Positions 8,996 to 17,667 of a DNA stretch of 47,166 bases are shown in pieces. Each line of letters opens with the position of its first letter. The first letter of the stretch is position 1. This DNA comes from an uncultured Bacteroidota bacterium. Its GTDB lineage: Bacteria > Bacteroidota > Bacteroidia > Chitinophagales > Chitinophagaceae. The translations under genes and the position numbers were made by a program. The stretch lies in assembly GCA_903926855.1 (NCBI GenBank), contig CAIYKV010000035.1, positions 1 to 47,166 of the forward strand. Direction: 5' to 3'. The notes beneath the pieces were generated by a model, which worked only from the letters and a program-made list of their open reading frames with translations, had not been told where the DNA came from and searched no databases.

Positions 8996-9439
8996 ATGGA
9001 CATTTCAATTAATACTCCGGCTTTGTTGTTTCCGGCTATCAGTCTGGTGATGCTTGCCTATACCAATCGATTTCTGGCTTTGTCTAGCCGGGTTCGAAGT
9101 TTACATGATAAATACCAGAATCATGAGCAAAAACATATCATTCACGGTCAGATTAAAAACCTGCGGTATCGGTTAAAACTGATCAAGAATATGCAGGCAC
9201 TTGGGGTGATTACTTTTTTAAGCTGTATACTTTGTATGTACTTTATATACCAGCAATACACTTTAGCGGCAAATATTGTTTTTGCATTTAGCCTAATCTC
9301 GTTCTCGGCTTCGTTGGCTTTATCTCTTCTCGAAATACAGCTTAGCACAAAAGCACTTGAGTTAGAACTAAGTGATATGGAAGGATTGGAAGATCCTTCT
9401 GTTATTGAATATTTTAAAAGAAAGTTTGAGAAAGATTAG
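8996..9439 (+). CDS. DUF2721 domain-containing membrane protein
   Basis: A 147-residue protein opening MDISINTPALLFPAISLVML and continuing TNRFLALSSRVRSLHD, the pattern of DUF2721. Three hydrophobic segments are visible at about residues 9-27, 66-86 and 91-114, with a charged 40-residue stretch between the first two and an acidic tail (LSDMEGLEDPS). The function of the family is not known. The gene stands alone, converging on the ABC exporter with only three bases between stop codons, so read-through antisense transcription is possible. Confidence 0.85.
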   Translation: MDISINTPALLFPAISLVMLAYTNRFLALSSRVRSLHDKYQNHEQKHIIHGQIKNLRYRLKLIKNMQALGVITFLSCILCMYFIYQQYTLAANIVFAFSLISFSASLALSLLEIQLSTKALELELSDMEGLEDPSVIEYFKRKFEKD

Positions 9440-9442
9440 CCC

Positions 9443-11251
9443 TTAGTTTAATACAGCGGACATCATTTTTCTTTCTCCTATTTGTTGCCTCCACATAGCA
9501 TAATACAATCCTTTTTCTACCAACAGTTCATGATGGTTGCCGGTTTCTACTACCTGGCCTTTTTCAAGTACATAGATTCTGTCTGCGTGCATGATGGTAC
9601 TGAGTCGGTGGGCAATCATAACAGTGATCTGTTGTTTCTGACTGGAAATATTTTTGATGGTATTCGTAATCTCTTCTTCCGTAATACTATCCAGTGCTGA
9701 AGTGGCTTCGTCAAATATAAGCAAATGAGGATTTCTGATCAGTGCTCTTGCAATGGAAAGTCTTTGCTTTTCTCCGCCACTCAGTTTTAATCCACCTTCA
9801 CCAATCATAGTATCAATACCTTTTTCTGCTCTAGATAACAACGTATCGCAACTGGCTTTATGTAATGCATTGAATAGATCTTTTTCTGTAGCATCCGGGT
9901 ATACAAATAATAGGTTCTCTCGAATGGTACCAGCAAAAAGTTGTGTATCCTGTGTTACAAATCCGATCTGGCTGCGCAATTCATCAAATACAATATCGTT
10001 ACTATTGATATTATTATATAGAATATTCCCTTCCTGTGAATGATACAGGCCTACCAATAATTTCATCAATGTGCTTTTTCCGGCCCCACTCGGACCAACA
10101 AATGCGATGGTCTCTCCTTTAGATACAGTGAAGTTGATATTCTCGAGAGCATTGTATTGCGCTGTTTGGTGTTTAAAAGAGATATTTTCAAATGACAATA
10201 GCTCAATATCTCCCACATGTCTGGGGTAATGGGGACGAGGCTCTGATGGTTTTTCCATCAAGGCGTGAAAATTATTGAGTGATGCTTCTGCTTCCCTATA
10301 AGATAAGATGATATTCCCGATTTCCTGAAGCGGCCCGAAAATAAAGAAGGAATAGAAAGTAAGTGTCATTACTTCACCTGCTGTTAATTTACCACCAAAC
10401 ACAAGCCATAATAGGGTGAACATAATTACCTGGCGTAAAAAATTCACAAATGTGCCTTGTATAAAACTTAGCGAACGGATACTTTTCACTTTCCTGAGCT
10501 CTAATCCTAATATCTTGTAGGTGTTTTTATTTAAACGATTGATTTCCTGGTCAGTAAGTCCCAGGCTTTTCACCAATTCAATATTCCGTAAGCTTTCTGT
10601 AGTACTACCAGCAAGGGTAGTTGTTTCCTTCACAATATTTTTTTGGATCACTTTAATCTTCCGACTGAGAACACTGGTAAGCAGTGATAAAAAAATAATT
10701 CCCACCGTATATATCGGCATAATGGCCCAATGTAAACGGAATGAATACACCGAGATAAAAACAATACCTACTAGGATACTGAATAATACATTGATAAATG
10801 AGATAATAAATTTTTCTGTATCTGTTCTCACTTTTGTTAGAATAGACAAAGTTTCTCCACTCCTTTGGTCTTCAAATTCCTGGTAAGGTAATTCCATCGA
10901 ATGTTTTAAACCATCTGTAAAAATTTTGGCACCAAATTTCTGCACAACTACATTACTAAAATAATCCTGGAATGCTTTCGCAATCCGGGACACCATGGCT
11001 ACACTAATCAAGATGCCCAGCATACCCATTACGCCCCAGAAATAGTCAGATTGTGAACGCTGCCCTGTAACAATAAATTTTTTATTGACATCAAAATAAC
11101 CTGTGTTATGCGGGTGAATCGCATATTGGTCCAGCAGCCTGCCAAAAAAATAGGGATCCAGCATAGAAAACGACTGATTAATGGCAGCCAGCAATAATGC
11201 CAGCATCACCAGCCATTTATAAGGTTTGAGGTATTGTAAAAGTAGTTTCAT
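9443..11251 (-). CDS. ABC exporter, fused permease and ATPase (MsbA/lipid-exporter type)
   Basis: A 602-residue half-transporter. Six transmembrane helices occupy about residues 1-320. The ATPase domain carries Walker A GPSGAGKST, signature LSGGEKQRL, Walker B LLIFDEATSALD and the H-loop AHRLST. Such proteins work as dimers in the inner membrane, moving lipids, drugs or peptides outward. MsbA-like export of lipid A precursors is one possibility, but nothing in the sequence fixes the substrate. A glycosyltransferase gene lies 142 bases upstream in the same direction, which may hint at envelope work. The ATPase motifs are complete. Confidence 0.9.
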   Translation of the reverse strand: MKLLLQYLKPYKWLVMLALLLAAINQSFSMLDPYFFGRLLDQYAIHPHNTGYFDVNKKFIVTGQRSQSDYFWGVMGMLGILISVAMVSRIAKAFQDYFSNVVVQKFGAKIFTDGLKHSMELPYQEFEDQRSGETLSILTKVRTDTEKFIISFINVLFSILVGIVFISVYSFRLHWAIMPIYTVGIIFLSLLTSVLSRKIKVIQKNIVKETTTLAGSTTESLRNIELVKSLGLTDQEINRLNKNTYKILGLELRKVKSIRSLSFIQGTFVNFLRQVIMFTLLWLVFGGKLTAGEVMTLTFYSFFIFGPLQEIGNIILSYREAEASLNNFHALMEKPSEPRPHYPRHVGDIELLSFENISFKHQTAQYNALENINFTVSKGETIAFVGPSGAGKSTLMKLLVGLYHSQEGNILYNNINSNDIVFDELRSQIGFVTQDTQLFAGTIRENLLFVYPDATEKDLFNALHKASCDTLLSRAEKGIDTMIGEGGLKLSGGEKQRLSIARALIRNPHLLIFDEATSALDSITEEEITNTIKNISSQKQQITVMIAHRLSTIMHADRIYVLEKGQVVETGNHHELLVEKGLYYAMWRQQIGERKMMSAVLN

Positions 11252-11393
11252 CGTAGGTACTTGTTAAAAGGGTATTAAATCAATTTTCGTACTATTTATC
11301 AAAAACTGACAAAGTTTCCAATATGCACAGATCTATTGTTTTCGAAATAAACCGCCTGTTAAAATACTATTCCTTATTTTATTTATTGAAAAT

Positions 11394-12272
11394 TTATCTG
11401 AGCAGGATATAATTTTTGTAATCAAATGGGCGAACCCCGGTCCATTTTTCCATATAATTTTTAAAATGATCCTTCCAGGTAAATTTATTATAGGAAAGGT
11501 CATAATCAAATGTCCAGTTCATTCTTTGTATCCTGTCAAGCATAACAGCCGGATGCGCTTCTGTAAATTTTTCCAGAGCATCTACCTGTGAATAATCAAA
11601 TTCGCCGGAAAATTTTTTCATAAAATCTTCTGTCATTTTACCTCCACCCCAATAATTGCCAAAGTTCCTGTTTTTATCCATCATGATTTTCGGTGGACGA
11701 ACCCAACCATAATGATATATATAGGCATCCATCGCTTTTACGCGAAGCTTTTGATTGTTCTCTTTCCTGAATCCCTGGGCATCCCTGTATGAGTAGATTG
11801 AAGGATTGTGCCGAATAACGCGTATCTCATTCCGGTACCATCTTGCGGAAACACCTACATAATCAAAAGAGCCATAAAAGTGTTTGTATTTGAACAATAG
11901 TCCGTCCACTTCCTGATGGTTCTTCCATTGCTCCATAGATTGTTTAACGGTAGCATGGTATTTTTCATCCAATACTTCATCCCCCTGAATATAAATGCAC
12001 CAGTCCGGCTCCCCGCTGATTGCACGAAAAGCTTTATTGGTTTCATCTGCCAGAACAGCCCCGCCTTCTTTAAGATCAGGGTTCCAGATGGTATCAATAA
12101 TTCTTACTTTATCCGGATGAATTGCTGCCACTAATTCCCGGGTTCCATCTTCAGAATCCCCAACGGCCACCACTATTTCATCACATAAGGGTAGAATGGA
12201 ACGAATTGCTTCCACAATAGGATACTCAAACTTTACTGCATTCTTAATGAAGGTAAATCCACTCACTTTCAT
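11394..12272 (-). CDS. Family 2-like glycosyltransferase
   Basis: A 292-residue protein starting MKVSGFTFIKNAVKFEYPI and continuing CDEIVVAVGDSEDGT, the nucleotide-sugar-binding N-terminus of GT-A fold transferases. A DxD-like acidic motif may be QGDEVLDEKY near residue 97. The C-terminal half is rich in aromatic and basic residues (HYGWVRPPKIMMDKNRNFGN) without a membrane helix, so it is probably cytosolic. Sugar donor and acceptor are unknown. A -7 element sits only 5 bases before the start codon, suggesting a leaderless message. Confidence 0.85.
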   Translation of the reverse strand: MKVSGFTFIKNAVKFEYPIVEAIRSILPLCDEIVVAVGDSEDGTRELVAAIHPDKVRIIDTIWNPDLKEGGAVLADETNKAFRAISGEPDWCIYIQGDEVLDEKYHATVKQSMEQWKNHQEVDGLLFKYKHFYGSFDYVGVSARWYRNEIRVIRHNPSIYSYRDAQGFRKENNQKLRVKAMDAYIYHYGWVRPPKIMMDKNRNFGNYWGGGKMTEDFMKKFSGEFDYSQVDALEKFTEAHPAVMLDRIQRMNWTFDYDLSYNKFTWKDHFKNYMEKWTGVRPFDYKNYILLR

Positions 12273-12276
12273 TCTT

Positions 12277-12284
12277 CAAATATA
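12277..12284 (-). promoter_or_regulatory. -7 promoter element of the glycosyltransferase gene
   Basis: On the minus strand the sequence is TATATTTG, an exact TAnnTTTG match. Its final G is 5 bases from the ATG at 12272, so transcription would begin at or next to the start codon. The remainder of the 12273-12481 divergent spacer shows no second clear promoter. Confidence 0.5.
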
Positions 12285-12481
12285 TACTCTCTCCGGCTTT
12301 TTCATTGACCAATCCTGATTTTCAGGGAACGGCAGACTGAAAACCGCAAATTTATTTCGGGATACGAGCCGGAAAAAAGGGCGTTAGGGAATACAGGTTT
12401 TCCACTTCTGTTAATAATAAGATCATTCCAAAATGAGAACCTGCTTGTATTTAATCGGTAAATTACAAAAACATTCATCTT

Positions 12482-12955
12482 ATGCGTTGGAGAAAATTTA
12501 ACGGCGAAAACATCAGTCTTCCTATTAAGGATGCGGTAGAAGAGGCCATTAAAAGAGAAACAGCCAATGGTATTAAACTCAAAGTATGTATCGGTACCGA
12601 TAGCCAGGTAAAAGGCGAGGATACTGAGTTTGCTACAGTTATTGTTTTTCTTCGTGAGCATAGCGGCGGGTTCATGTATATCCACAATGAAAAGACAAAG
12701 CAGAAATTCCATATCAAGGAACGTATGCTCGTTGAAGTAGCCAAGAGCATTGAAATTGCTTATGAACTATGCAATATTTTCATTGAACACCATGTTGAAA
12801 TGGAAGTGCATGCCGACATCAATACAAATCCCCAGTTCAAAAGTAATGATGCTTTGCGTGAGGCGATGGGATATATACTGGGAATGGGCTTTGCCTTTAA
12901 AGCCAAGCCGGAGGCTTTTGCCAGCAGTTGTTGTGCAGATAAAGCAGTGAACTGA
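12482..12955 (+). CDS. YkuK-like RNase H-fold protein (DUF458)
   Basis: A 157-residue protein of the RNase H-like YkuK family. The motif CIGTDSQVKG (residues 36-45) supplies the first acidic residue of an RNase H-type centre, and later acidic positions occur in EVHADINTNPQFKSNDALRE. The C-terminus (FKAKPEAFASSCCADKAV) also fits the family. The biochemical activity is not settled; a nuclease role is inferred from fold. The gene lies alone between the divergent glycosyltransferase and convergent engB. Confidence 0.82.
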   Translation: MRWRKFNGENISLPIKDAVEEAIKRETANGIKLKVCIGTDSQVKGEDTEFATVIVFLREHSGGFMYIHNEKTKQKFHIKERMLVEVAKSIEIAYELCNIFIEHHVEMEVHADINTNPQFKSNDALREAMGYILGMGFAFKAKPEAFASSCCADKAVN

Positions 12956-13045
12956 TTTGATACTGCCATACTATTTTAAGGTTGTCTACGGATGACCAGT
13001 GAAAATATCTCCATAGGTTTTTCAATCAACTTCAGTTATTATTCA

Positions 13046-13684
13046 TTATGATTTTGATGCAATGATTTCTTTATTGCAATCATCAATGAACTTTAATATT
13101 TCTTCTCTTCCCAGGTGTTTTTCTGCACTGGTAACAAAATGGCGAGGCAGGAATTGCCAGGTTTCGCGGAGTTTATCTAAAAAGGATTTTACATTTCTTT
13201 CAACAACAGCTGGTTTCTCTTTGTCTGCTTTTGTAAATACCAGGCTGAAATTCACTTTCCAATGATCAAGCTGACTTACAAATTCTATATCATTTTTTTG
13301 AGGTGAGTGCCTGGCATCGATTAACACAAATACTTGCACCAGGTTCTCTCTCTTACGCAGGTATCCATTAATCATTTCTTCCCAACGTTTTCTGTCGGTG
13401 ATAGATCTTTTGGCATAACCATAACCCGGTAAATCTACCAGGAACCATTTTTGCTTGGGGCCTTTATCAGAAGAGGAACTTTCTATCTCAAAATGATTGA
13501 TCAGTTGTGTTTTGCCAGGCGTGGCAGAAGTCTTGGCCAGACTTTTCTGTTTGGTGACCATATTGATCAGGGAAGATTTACCTACATTACTCCTGCCAAT
13601 AAATGCATATTCCGGGCGATCCGGTTTAGGGCATTGAATAACCAAAGCTGAGGAAATAAGATATTTGGCTGATTTGATCTCCAT
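13046..13684 (-). CDS. engB: Ribosome biogenesis GTP-binding protein EngB/YsxC/YihA
   Basis: A 212-residue TRAFAC GTPase, normal length. G1 is GRSNVGKSS at residues 30-38, G3 DLPGYG, G4 TKADK and G5 SAEK. It assists late assembly of the 50S subunit and is usually essential. The N-terminus MEIKSAKYLISS is the common start of the family, so the start is right even though a -7-like element (13689-13695) leaves almost no leader. Confidence 0.95.
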   Translation of the reverse strand: MEIKSAKYLISSALVIQCPKPDRPEYAFIGRSNVGKSSLINMVTKQKSLAKTSATPGKTQLINHFEIESSSSDKGPKQKWFLVDLPGYGYAKRSITDRKRWEEMINGYLRKRENLVQVFVLIDARHSPQKNDIEFVSQLDHWKVNFSLVFTKADKEKPAVVERNVKSFLDKLRETWQFLPRHFVTSAEKHLGREEILKFIDDCNKEIIASKS

Positions 13685-13688
13685 GATG

Positions 13689-13695
13689 CAAAGTA
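13689..13695 (-). promoter_or_regulatory. -7-like element directly before engB
   Basis: TACTTTG on the minus strand, a TAnnTTTG variant with a one-base spacer, ends 5 bases before the engB ATG. Together with the glycosyltransferase and relA/spoT cases it suggests leaderless transcripts. Confidence 0.35.
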
Positions 13696-13747
13696 AGCGA
13701 TAAAAAAATAGTCTAAGCGGATAACTGTTTTCTTAGGCTATTCAATT

Positions 13748-14239
13748 CTATTTCTTCTTGATTACCAGACTATCAGCCGGGTAATCTGCTTTAATACTGT
13801 CTCTTAGCACTTCGCACCAATTATACAAAGTTTGTTTTTCTGCCTCGGTCAGGATAGCATTTTTATGTATTAGGGTATAAGAAGGTAATGGCATATCTCC
13901 TTCTTTTACCTGTTCTATACATTCTTCCAGCTTTTTATATTGTCTGGCAATACGATACCCACTAAACTCATTGAAGTTCAAATGCCTTTTTCCATCTTTG
14001 ATATGATTACCCAGCCACCAGCTTACGGGTTGTATTTCTGCATACCAGGGGTAGCGGGTAGTATTGCTGTGACAATCATTACAGGCTTTCGCTAAAATCA
14101 CTTTTACATTTTCAGGGACTACAAAATTTGAAGAAATATCTTTTGAAACATCTCCGGATTGATTCTTAGCAGGCCTGAAAGCCTGTAGTACAATAAATAC
14201 CAGTAATAATCCAATCAATATTTTTTTCAGCGTTTTCAT
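13748..14239 (-). CDS. Haem-binding domain protein with one CxxCH site
   Basis: A 163-residue protein with an N-terminal hydrophobic anchor or signal (LKKILIGLLLVFIVLQAF). A single covalent haem site reads CNDCH at residues 53-57, followed by SNTTRYPWYAEIQPVSWW, a block typical of the Bacteroidota haem-binding domain family. A distal methionine in EGDMPLPSY may be the second axial ligand. It should sit in the periplasm or on the outer face of the inner membrane, possibly shuttling electrons; no partner is encoded nearby. It is separated from gpmI by a terminator. Confidence 0.87.
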   Translation of the reverse strand: MKTLKKILIGLLLVFIVLQAFRPAKNQSGDVSKDISSNFVVPENVKVILAKACNDCHSNTTRYPWYAEIQPVSWWLGNHIKDGKRHLNFNEFSGYRIARQYKKLEECIEQVKEGDMPLPSYTLIHKNAILTEAEKQTLYNWCEVLRDSIKADYPADSLVIKKK

Positions 14240-14312
14240 GTAGTATGGTTTGGGTTAGCAATAAATTTTCGTACATGCCAGAAAATATACTTATCTGTAA
14301 ACAAGCCTGCTT

Positions 14313-14343
14313 CAAAAATGCCCTGAATTTGGCAATCAGGGTA
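14313..14343 (-). terminator. Terminator of gpmI
   Basis: Read on the minus strand, CCCTGA (14341-14336) pairs with TCAGGG (14326-14321) around a 9-base loop, extended by a G-T and a T-A pair, and is followed by CATTTTTG. This is a modest rho-independent terminator after gpmI. Confidence 0.55.
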
Positions 14344-14364
14344 CAACAACTATCAGATATATAT

Positions 14365-15885
14365 TTATATTAACACATTCCCGGTCATTTCTTTAGGGAT
14401 AGACAGGCCCATTACGGATAAAATGGTGGGTGCCAGATCACCCAGTTTTCCGCTTTTTACTGTTCCTTTCCAGTCTTTGTCAAGAATAAAAAACGGAACC
14501 AGGTTTAATGTATGTGCTGTATTCGGTGTACCATCTTCATTAATCATATAGTCGGCATTACCATGATCCGCTGTCAGGAACACCGTATAGCCATACGCTA
14601 AAGCAGCAGTTACTACCCTGTTTACACAGGCATCAACCGTTTGCGCAGCAATAATGGCAGCGCTGAAAATGCCGGTATGTCCCACCATATCCGTATTTGC
14701 ATAATTCAGGCAAATAAAATCGGCAGTTTCATTTTCAATTTCAGGTATCAGTTTGTCTGTGATTTCTACTGCGCTCATTTCGGGTTGTAGATCATAGGTG
14801 GCTACTTTTGGAGAGGGCACCATAATCCGGCTTTCTCCAGTAAAAGGTTCTTCCCGACCACCACTAAAAAAGAAAGTGACATGAGGGTATTTTTCAGTCT
14901 CAGCAATTCGTATCTGTTTTTTACTATTTGCAGCCAATACTTCACCGAGTGTATTATTCAGGTTATCATTCTCAAAAATCACATGCACATTTTGAAATTT
15001 CTGATCATACTGCGTCATAGTAGTATAATGCAGGTTCAATTTATGCATTCCGAAATCAGGGTGATCTGTTTGTGTTAATACATCCGTTATCTCTCTGCAA
15101 CGGTCGGTTCTGAAATTAAAACAGATAGCTACATCGCCTTCCTTAAGCAGGGCTAACGGCTCTTGTGCATCATCCACAATTACGGTTGGCTTGATAAATT
15201 CATCAGTAATGTTTGCAGAATAAGCCTGTTCAACTGCCGCCAATGCATCCGGTGCTTTAGGACCTTCTCCATTTACCAGACAGTCATAGGCAAGTTTTAC
15301 TCTTTCCCAGCGTTTATCTCTGTCCATGGCATAGTATCGTCCGCTTACCGAAGCAATTTTACCTACGGAATCATTCAGATGTTTTTGCAGATCTGTGATA
15401 AATCCAAGGCCGCTTTTCGGATCGGTATCACGCCCATCCGTAAATGCATGAATAAATACTTGTTCTAACCCTTCAGATTTACAAACATCACAGATAGCTT
15501 TGATATGGGTGCCATGTGAATGTACGCCTCCATCACTCACCAGTCCCAAGAGGTGTAAGGGTTTTCCATTCGCTTTGGCAAAACGGATAGATGAAAGCAA
15601 TACTTCGTTTTTAGCAAATTCGCCCTCACGTATGGCTACATTTATTCTTTGTAACTCCTGGTAAACAATTCTTCCGGCACCGAGGTTCAGGTGACCTACT
15701 TCACTATTCCCCATTTGTCCATCGGGAAGCCCTACCTGCTCACCACAGGTAACCAGGGTGCTATTTGGATATTTACTATATAGAGAACTTACAAATGGAA
15801 CATTTGCGTTTTGAATGGCATCGGCAGCCTTCACTTTACCCAGGCCCCAGCCATCCATAATTACTAAAATTACTTTCTTACTCAT
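14365..15885 (-). CDS. gpmI: 2,3-bisphosphoglycerate-independent phosphoglycerate mutase
   Basis: A 506-residue enzyme that interconverts 3- and 2-phosphoglycerate in glycolysis and gluconeogenesis with two Mn ions. The start KKVILVIMDGWGLG supplies the first metal ligand (Asp11). The phosphorylated serine is Ser61 in GQMGNSEVGHLN. The second metal cluster appears in NYANTDMVGHTG and LTADHGNADYM. Length and motifs are those of the usual enzyme. It is a single-gene unit with a terminator behind it. Confidence 0.97.
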   Translation of the reverse strand: MSKKVILVIMDGWGLGKVKAADAIQNANVPFVSSLYSKYPNSTLVTCGEQVGLPDGQMGNSEVGHLNLGAGRIVYQELQRINVAIREGEFAKNEVLLSSIRFAKANGKPLHLLGLVSDGGVHSHGTHIKAICDVCKSEGLEQVFIHAFTDGRDTDPKSGLGFITDLQKHLNDSVGKIASVSGRYYAMDRDKRWERVKLAYDCLVNGEGPKAPDALAAVEQAYSANITDEFIKPTVIVDDAQEPLALLKEGDVAICFNFRTDRCREITDVLTQTDHPDFGMHKLNLHYTTMTQYDQKFQNVHVIFENDNLNNTLGEVLAANSKKQIRIAETEKYPHVTFFFSGGREEPFTGESRIMVPSPKVATYDLQPEMSAVEITDKLIPEIENETADFICLNYANTDMVGHTGIFSAAIIAAQTVDACVNRVVTAALAYGYTVFLTADHGNADYMINEDGTPNTAHTLNLVPFFILDKDWKGTVKSGKLGDLAPTILSVMGLSIPKEMTGNVLI

Positions 15886-16000
15886 ATGATAAAATTACTG
15901 CTTTTCAGATTGATGAATACCTACTAACTTTAGCCAAATACAGGCCGGAGGCAAATTTGGCATGTTTTTCGCCATTTGAATCTTCTGAAAACCAACTAGC

Positions 16001-16381
16001 ATGAAAAAATTATTCATTTTAACCATATTGGCTCTTTTTGGGATGGCTTTTAGTCCCCAAACTGACATAGAAGCCATTAAACAAGCTTTTAAATCAGGCA
16101 ATGCGGATGAAGTAGCTAAATATTTTGATGATTATGTGGATATAAAGTTGCTGGATAAGGACGAGGTAAAAAATATAGGGAGAAACCAGGCTTCCATTGC
16201 TTTAAAATCATTTTTTTCGGAAAATGGCATAAAGGGATTCCAGAAGATATCCGACCGTGAAATCGGAACCACTATGTATATGACCGGGAAATTACTGAAT
16301 GCGAGTAAAGGATATAATATCACAGTAATGATGAAACAGAAAGGAGGCAAACATGTGATTATTACGATCCGCATCAATTAA
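16001..16381 (+). CDS. DUF4783 domain-containing secreted protein
   Basis: A 126-residue protein with a Sec signal (MKKLFILTILALFGMAFS). The rest matches the DUF4783 pattern: a cone-shaped NTF2-like domain with DIEAIKQAFKSGNADEVAKY near the start and MMKQKGGKHVIITIRIN at the end. NTF2-like proteins bind small ligands or serve as enzymes, but no function is known for this family. It is divergent from gpmI and closed by a compact terminator. Confidence 0.82.
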   Translation: MKKLFILTILALFGMAFSPQTDIEAIKQAFKSGNADEVAKYFDDYVDIKLLDKDEVKNIGRNQASIALKSFFSENGIKGFQKISDREIGTTMYMTGKLLNASKGYNITVMMKQKGGKHVIITIRIN

Positions 16382-16405
16382 ATATCGGACCTCATAAAAA
16401 TTAAG

Positions 16406-16426
16406 CCCTGCCTTGGCGGGGTTTTT
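16406..16426 (+). terminator. Terminator after the DUF4783 gene
   Basis: CCCTGC (16406-16411) pairs with GCGGGG (16416-16421), including one T-G pair, around a CTTG tetraloop and is followed by TTTTTC. It also shows that the upstream in-frame TTG at 16413 cannot be the nadC start. Confidence 0.75.
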
Positions 16427-16448
16427 CTTTATCTGCTACATTTACAAT

Positions 16449-17309
16449 ATGAAATCTTTTGATGAACAGTTGCTTCACCTGATTGCTGAGGCATTGCAAG
16501 AGGATCTGGGTAATGGCGATCATTCTACCTTGAGTTGTATACCTGCTCATAGAAAAGGGAAAGCTGTTTTGAAAATTAAACAAGATGGTATTCTGGCGGG
16601 GATGGAAATTGCCAGAAAAATATTTGCCTATAAAGAGCCTGCAGCTATTTTCACCCCGTTTAAGAAGGATGGGGATGCTATACGGAATGGTGAAAAGGCA
16701 TTTGAGGTTAATGCAACGGTCCATACAATTTTAGCTTGCGAACGGCTTGTACTGAATTGCATGCAAAGAATGAGTGGAATTGCCACTCTTACACATACGT
16801 ATTCAGAATTAATAAAAGGATACCATACCCGCTTACTCGACACCCGGAAAACGACACCCAATTTCCGATTATTGGAAAAAGAAGCGGTTAGAATAGGAGG
16901 TGGTATCAATCATCGATTTGGATTGTATGATATGATTATGCTGAAAGATAATCATATTGATTATTGTGGTGGGATACAGCCTGCTATTGAGGCAGCCTAT
17001 TCCTATTCTCAAAAAATGCAACCCTCTCTGCGGATAGAAGTAGAAACCCGAACACTCGCTGATGTGGCCGAAGTATGCTCTGTGGGAAAAGGAAAAGTAT
17101 TCCGAATTATGTTGGATAATTTTATACCCGAACAGATCTCGGAGGCATTAGTACTGATCAATCATGAATTTGAAACAGAAGCCAGTGGTGGTATTCAATT
17201 AGCCAATATTGTTTCCTATGCAGCAACCGGGGTAGATTATATTAGTGTGGGAGGTTTAATTCACCAGGCACAAAGTGTGGATCTCAGTTTAAAAGCGATA
17301 ATAGTATAA
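16449..17309 (+). CDS. nadC: Nicotinate-nucleotide diphosphorylase (carboxylating), quinolinate phosphoribosyltransferase
   Basis: A 286-residue enzyme converting quinolinate and PRPP to nicotinate mononucleotide, CO2 and pyrophosphate in de novo NAD synthesis. Visible motifs: EDLGNGDHST at the start, the substrate-binding DTRKTTPNFR (residues 131-140, Arg133/Lys134), IGGGINHRFGLYDMIMLKDNHI, and the closing YISVGGLIHQA. An upstream TTG at 16413 is in frame but lies inside the terminator; ATG 16449 gives the normal N-terminus. nadA and nadB are not in the window. Ten bases separate it from the SUI1-type gene, so the two are probably co-transcribed. Confidence 0.96.
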   Translation: MKSFDEQLLHLIAEALQEDLGNGDHSTLSCIPAHRKGKAVLKIKQDGILAGMEIARKIFAYKEPAAIFTPFKKDGDAIRNGEKAFEVNATVHTILACERLVLNCMQRMSGIATLTHTYSELIKGYHTRLLDTRKTTPNFRLLEKEAVRIGGGINHRFGLYDMIMLKDNHIDYCGGIQPAIEAAYSYSQKMQPSLRIEVETRTLADVAEVCSVGKGKVFRIMLDNFIPEQISEALVLINHEFETEASGGIQLANIVSYAATGVDYISVGGLIHQAQSVDLSLKAIIV

Positions 17310-17319
17310 TTGATAGTGT

Positions 17320-17667
17320 ATGAATAAAAAAAATAAGCCGGATACACGTGGATTTGTTTTTAGTACGGATCCTTCTTTTCGTTTTGAGCAGGAAGAAACA
17401 CCTGAATTGGAAACGCTTACACCCGCACAGCAAAAATTGCGTATCAGGCTTGATACCAAACAGAGAGCTGGAAAGGCAGTTACACTTGTTACAGGTTTTA
17501 TTGGAAATGAAAATGACCTGGAAGAACTTGGAAAAAAGCTAAAAAATTTTTGTGGCACTGGTGGAAGTGTGAAAGAAGGCGAAGCCATCATTCAGGGTGA
17601 CCAACGTGAAAAAGTATTGCAATACTTAATAAAGTCAGGATATACGAATACTAAAAAAGCGGGGTAA
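17320..17667 (+). CDS. SUI1/eIF1-like translation factor (YciH family)
   Basis: A 115-residue protein. Residues about 40-110 form an SUI1 domain: LRIRLDTKQRAGKAVTLVTG, then LEELGKKLKNFCGTGGSVK and IQGDQREKVLQYLIKSGY. In archaea and eukaryotes SUI1 checks start-codon choice; bacterial YciH-type proteins are thought to act similarly or under stress. The N-terminal 40 residues are charged and probably disordered. Its TAA stop touches the dnaX stop on the other strand with no base between. Confidence 0.9.
   Translation: MNKKNKPDTRGFVFSTDPSFRFEQEETPELETLTPAQQKLRIRLDTKQRAGKAVTLVTGFIGNENDLEELGKKLKNFCGTGGSVKEGEAIIQGDQREKVLQYLIKSGYTNTKKAG

Noticed and set aside
9443..12272. ABC exporter plus glycosyltransferase as a bacteriocin or polysaccharide cluster
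   Set aside because: No precursor peptide, peptidase domain, flippase or further glycosyltransferase is present.
12302..12750. Minus-strand ORFs over the YkuK gene
   Set aside because: Antisense shadows; the plus-strand product has clear family motifs.
16413..16448. Upstream in-frame start for nadC
   Set aside because: It lies inside the DUF4783 terminator hairpin and adds residues unlike any NadC start.
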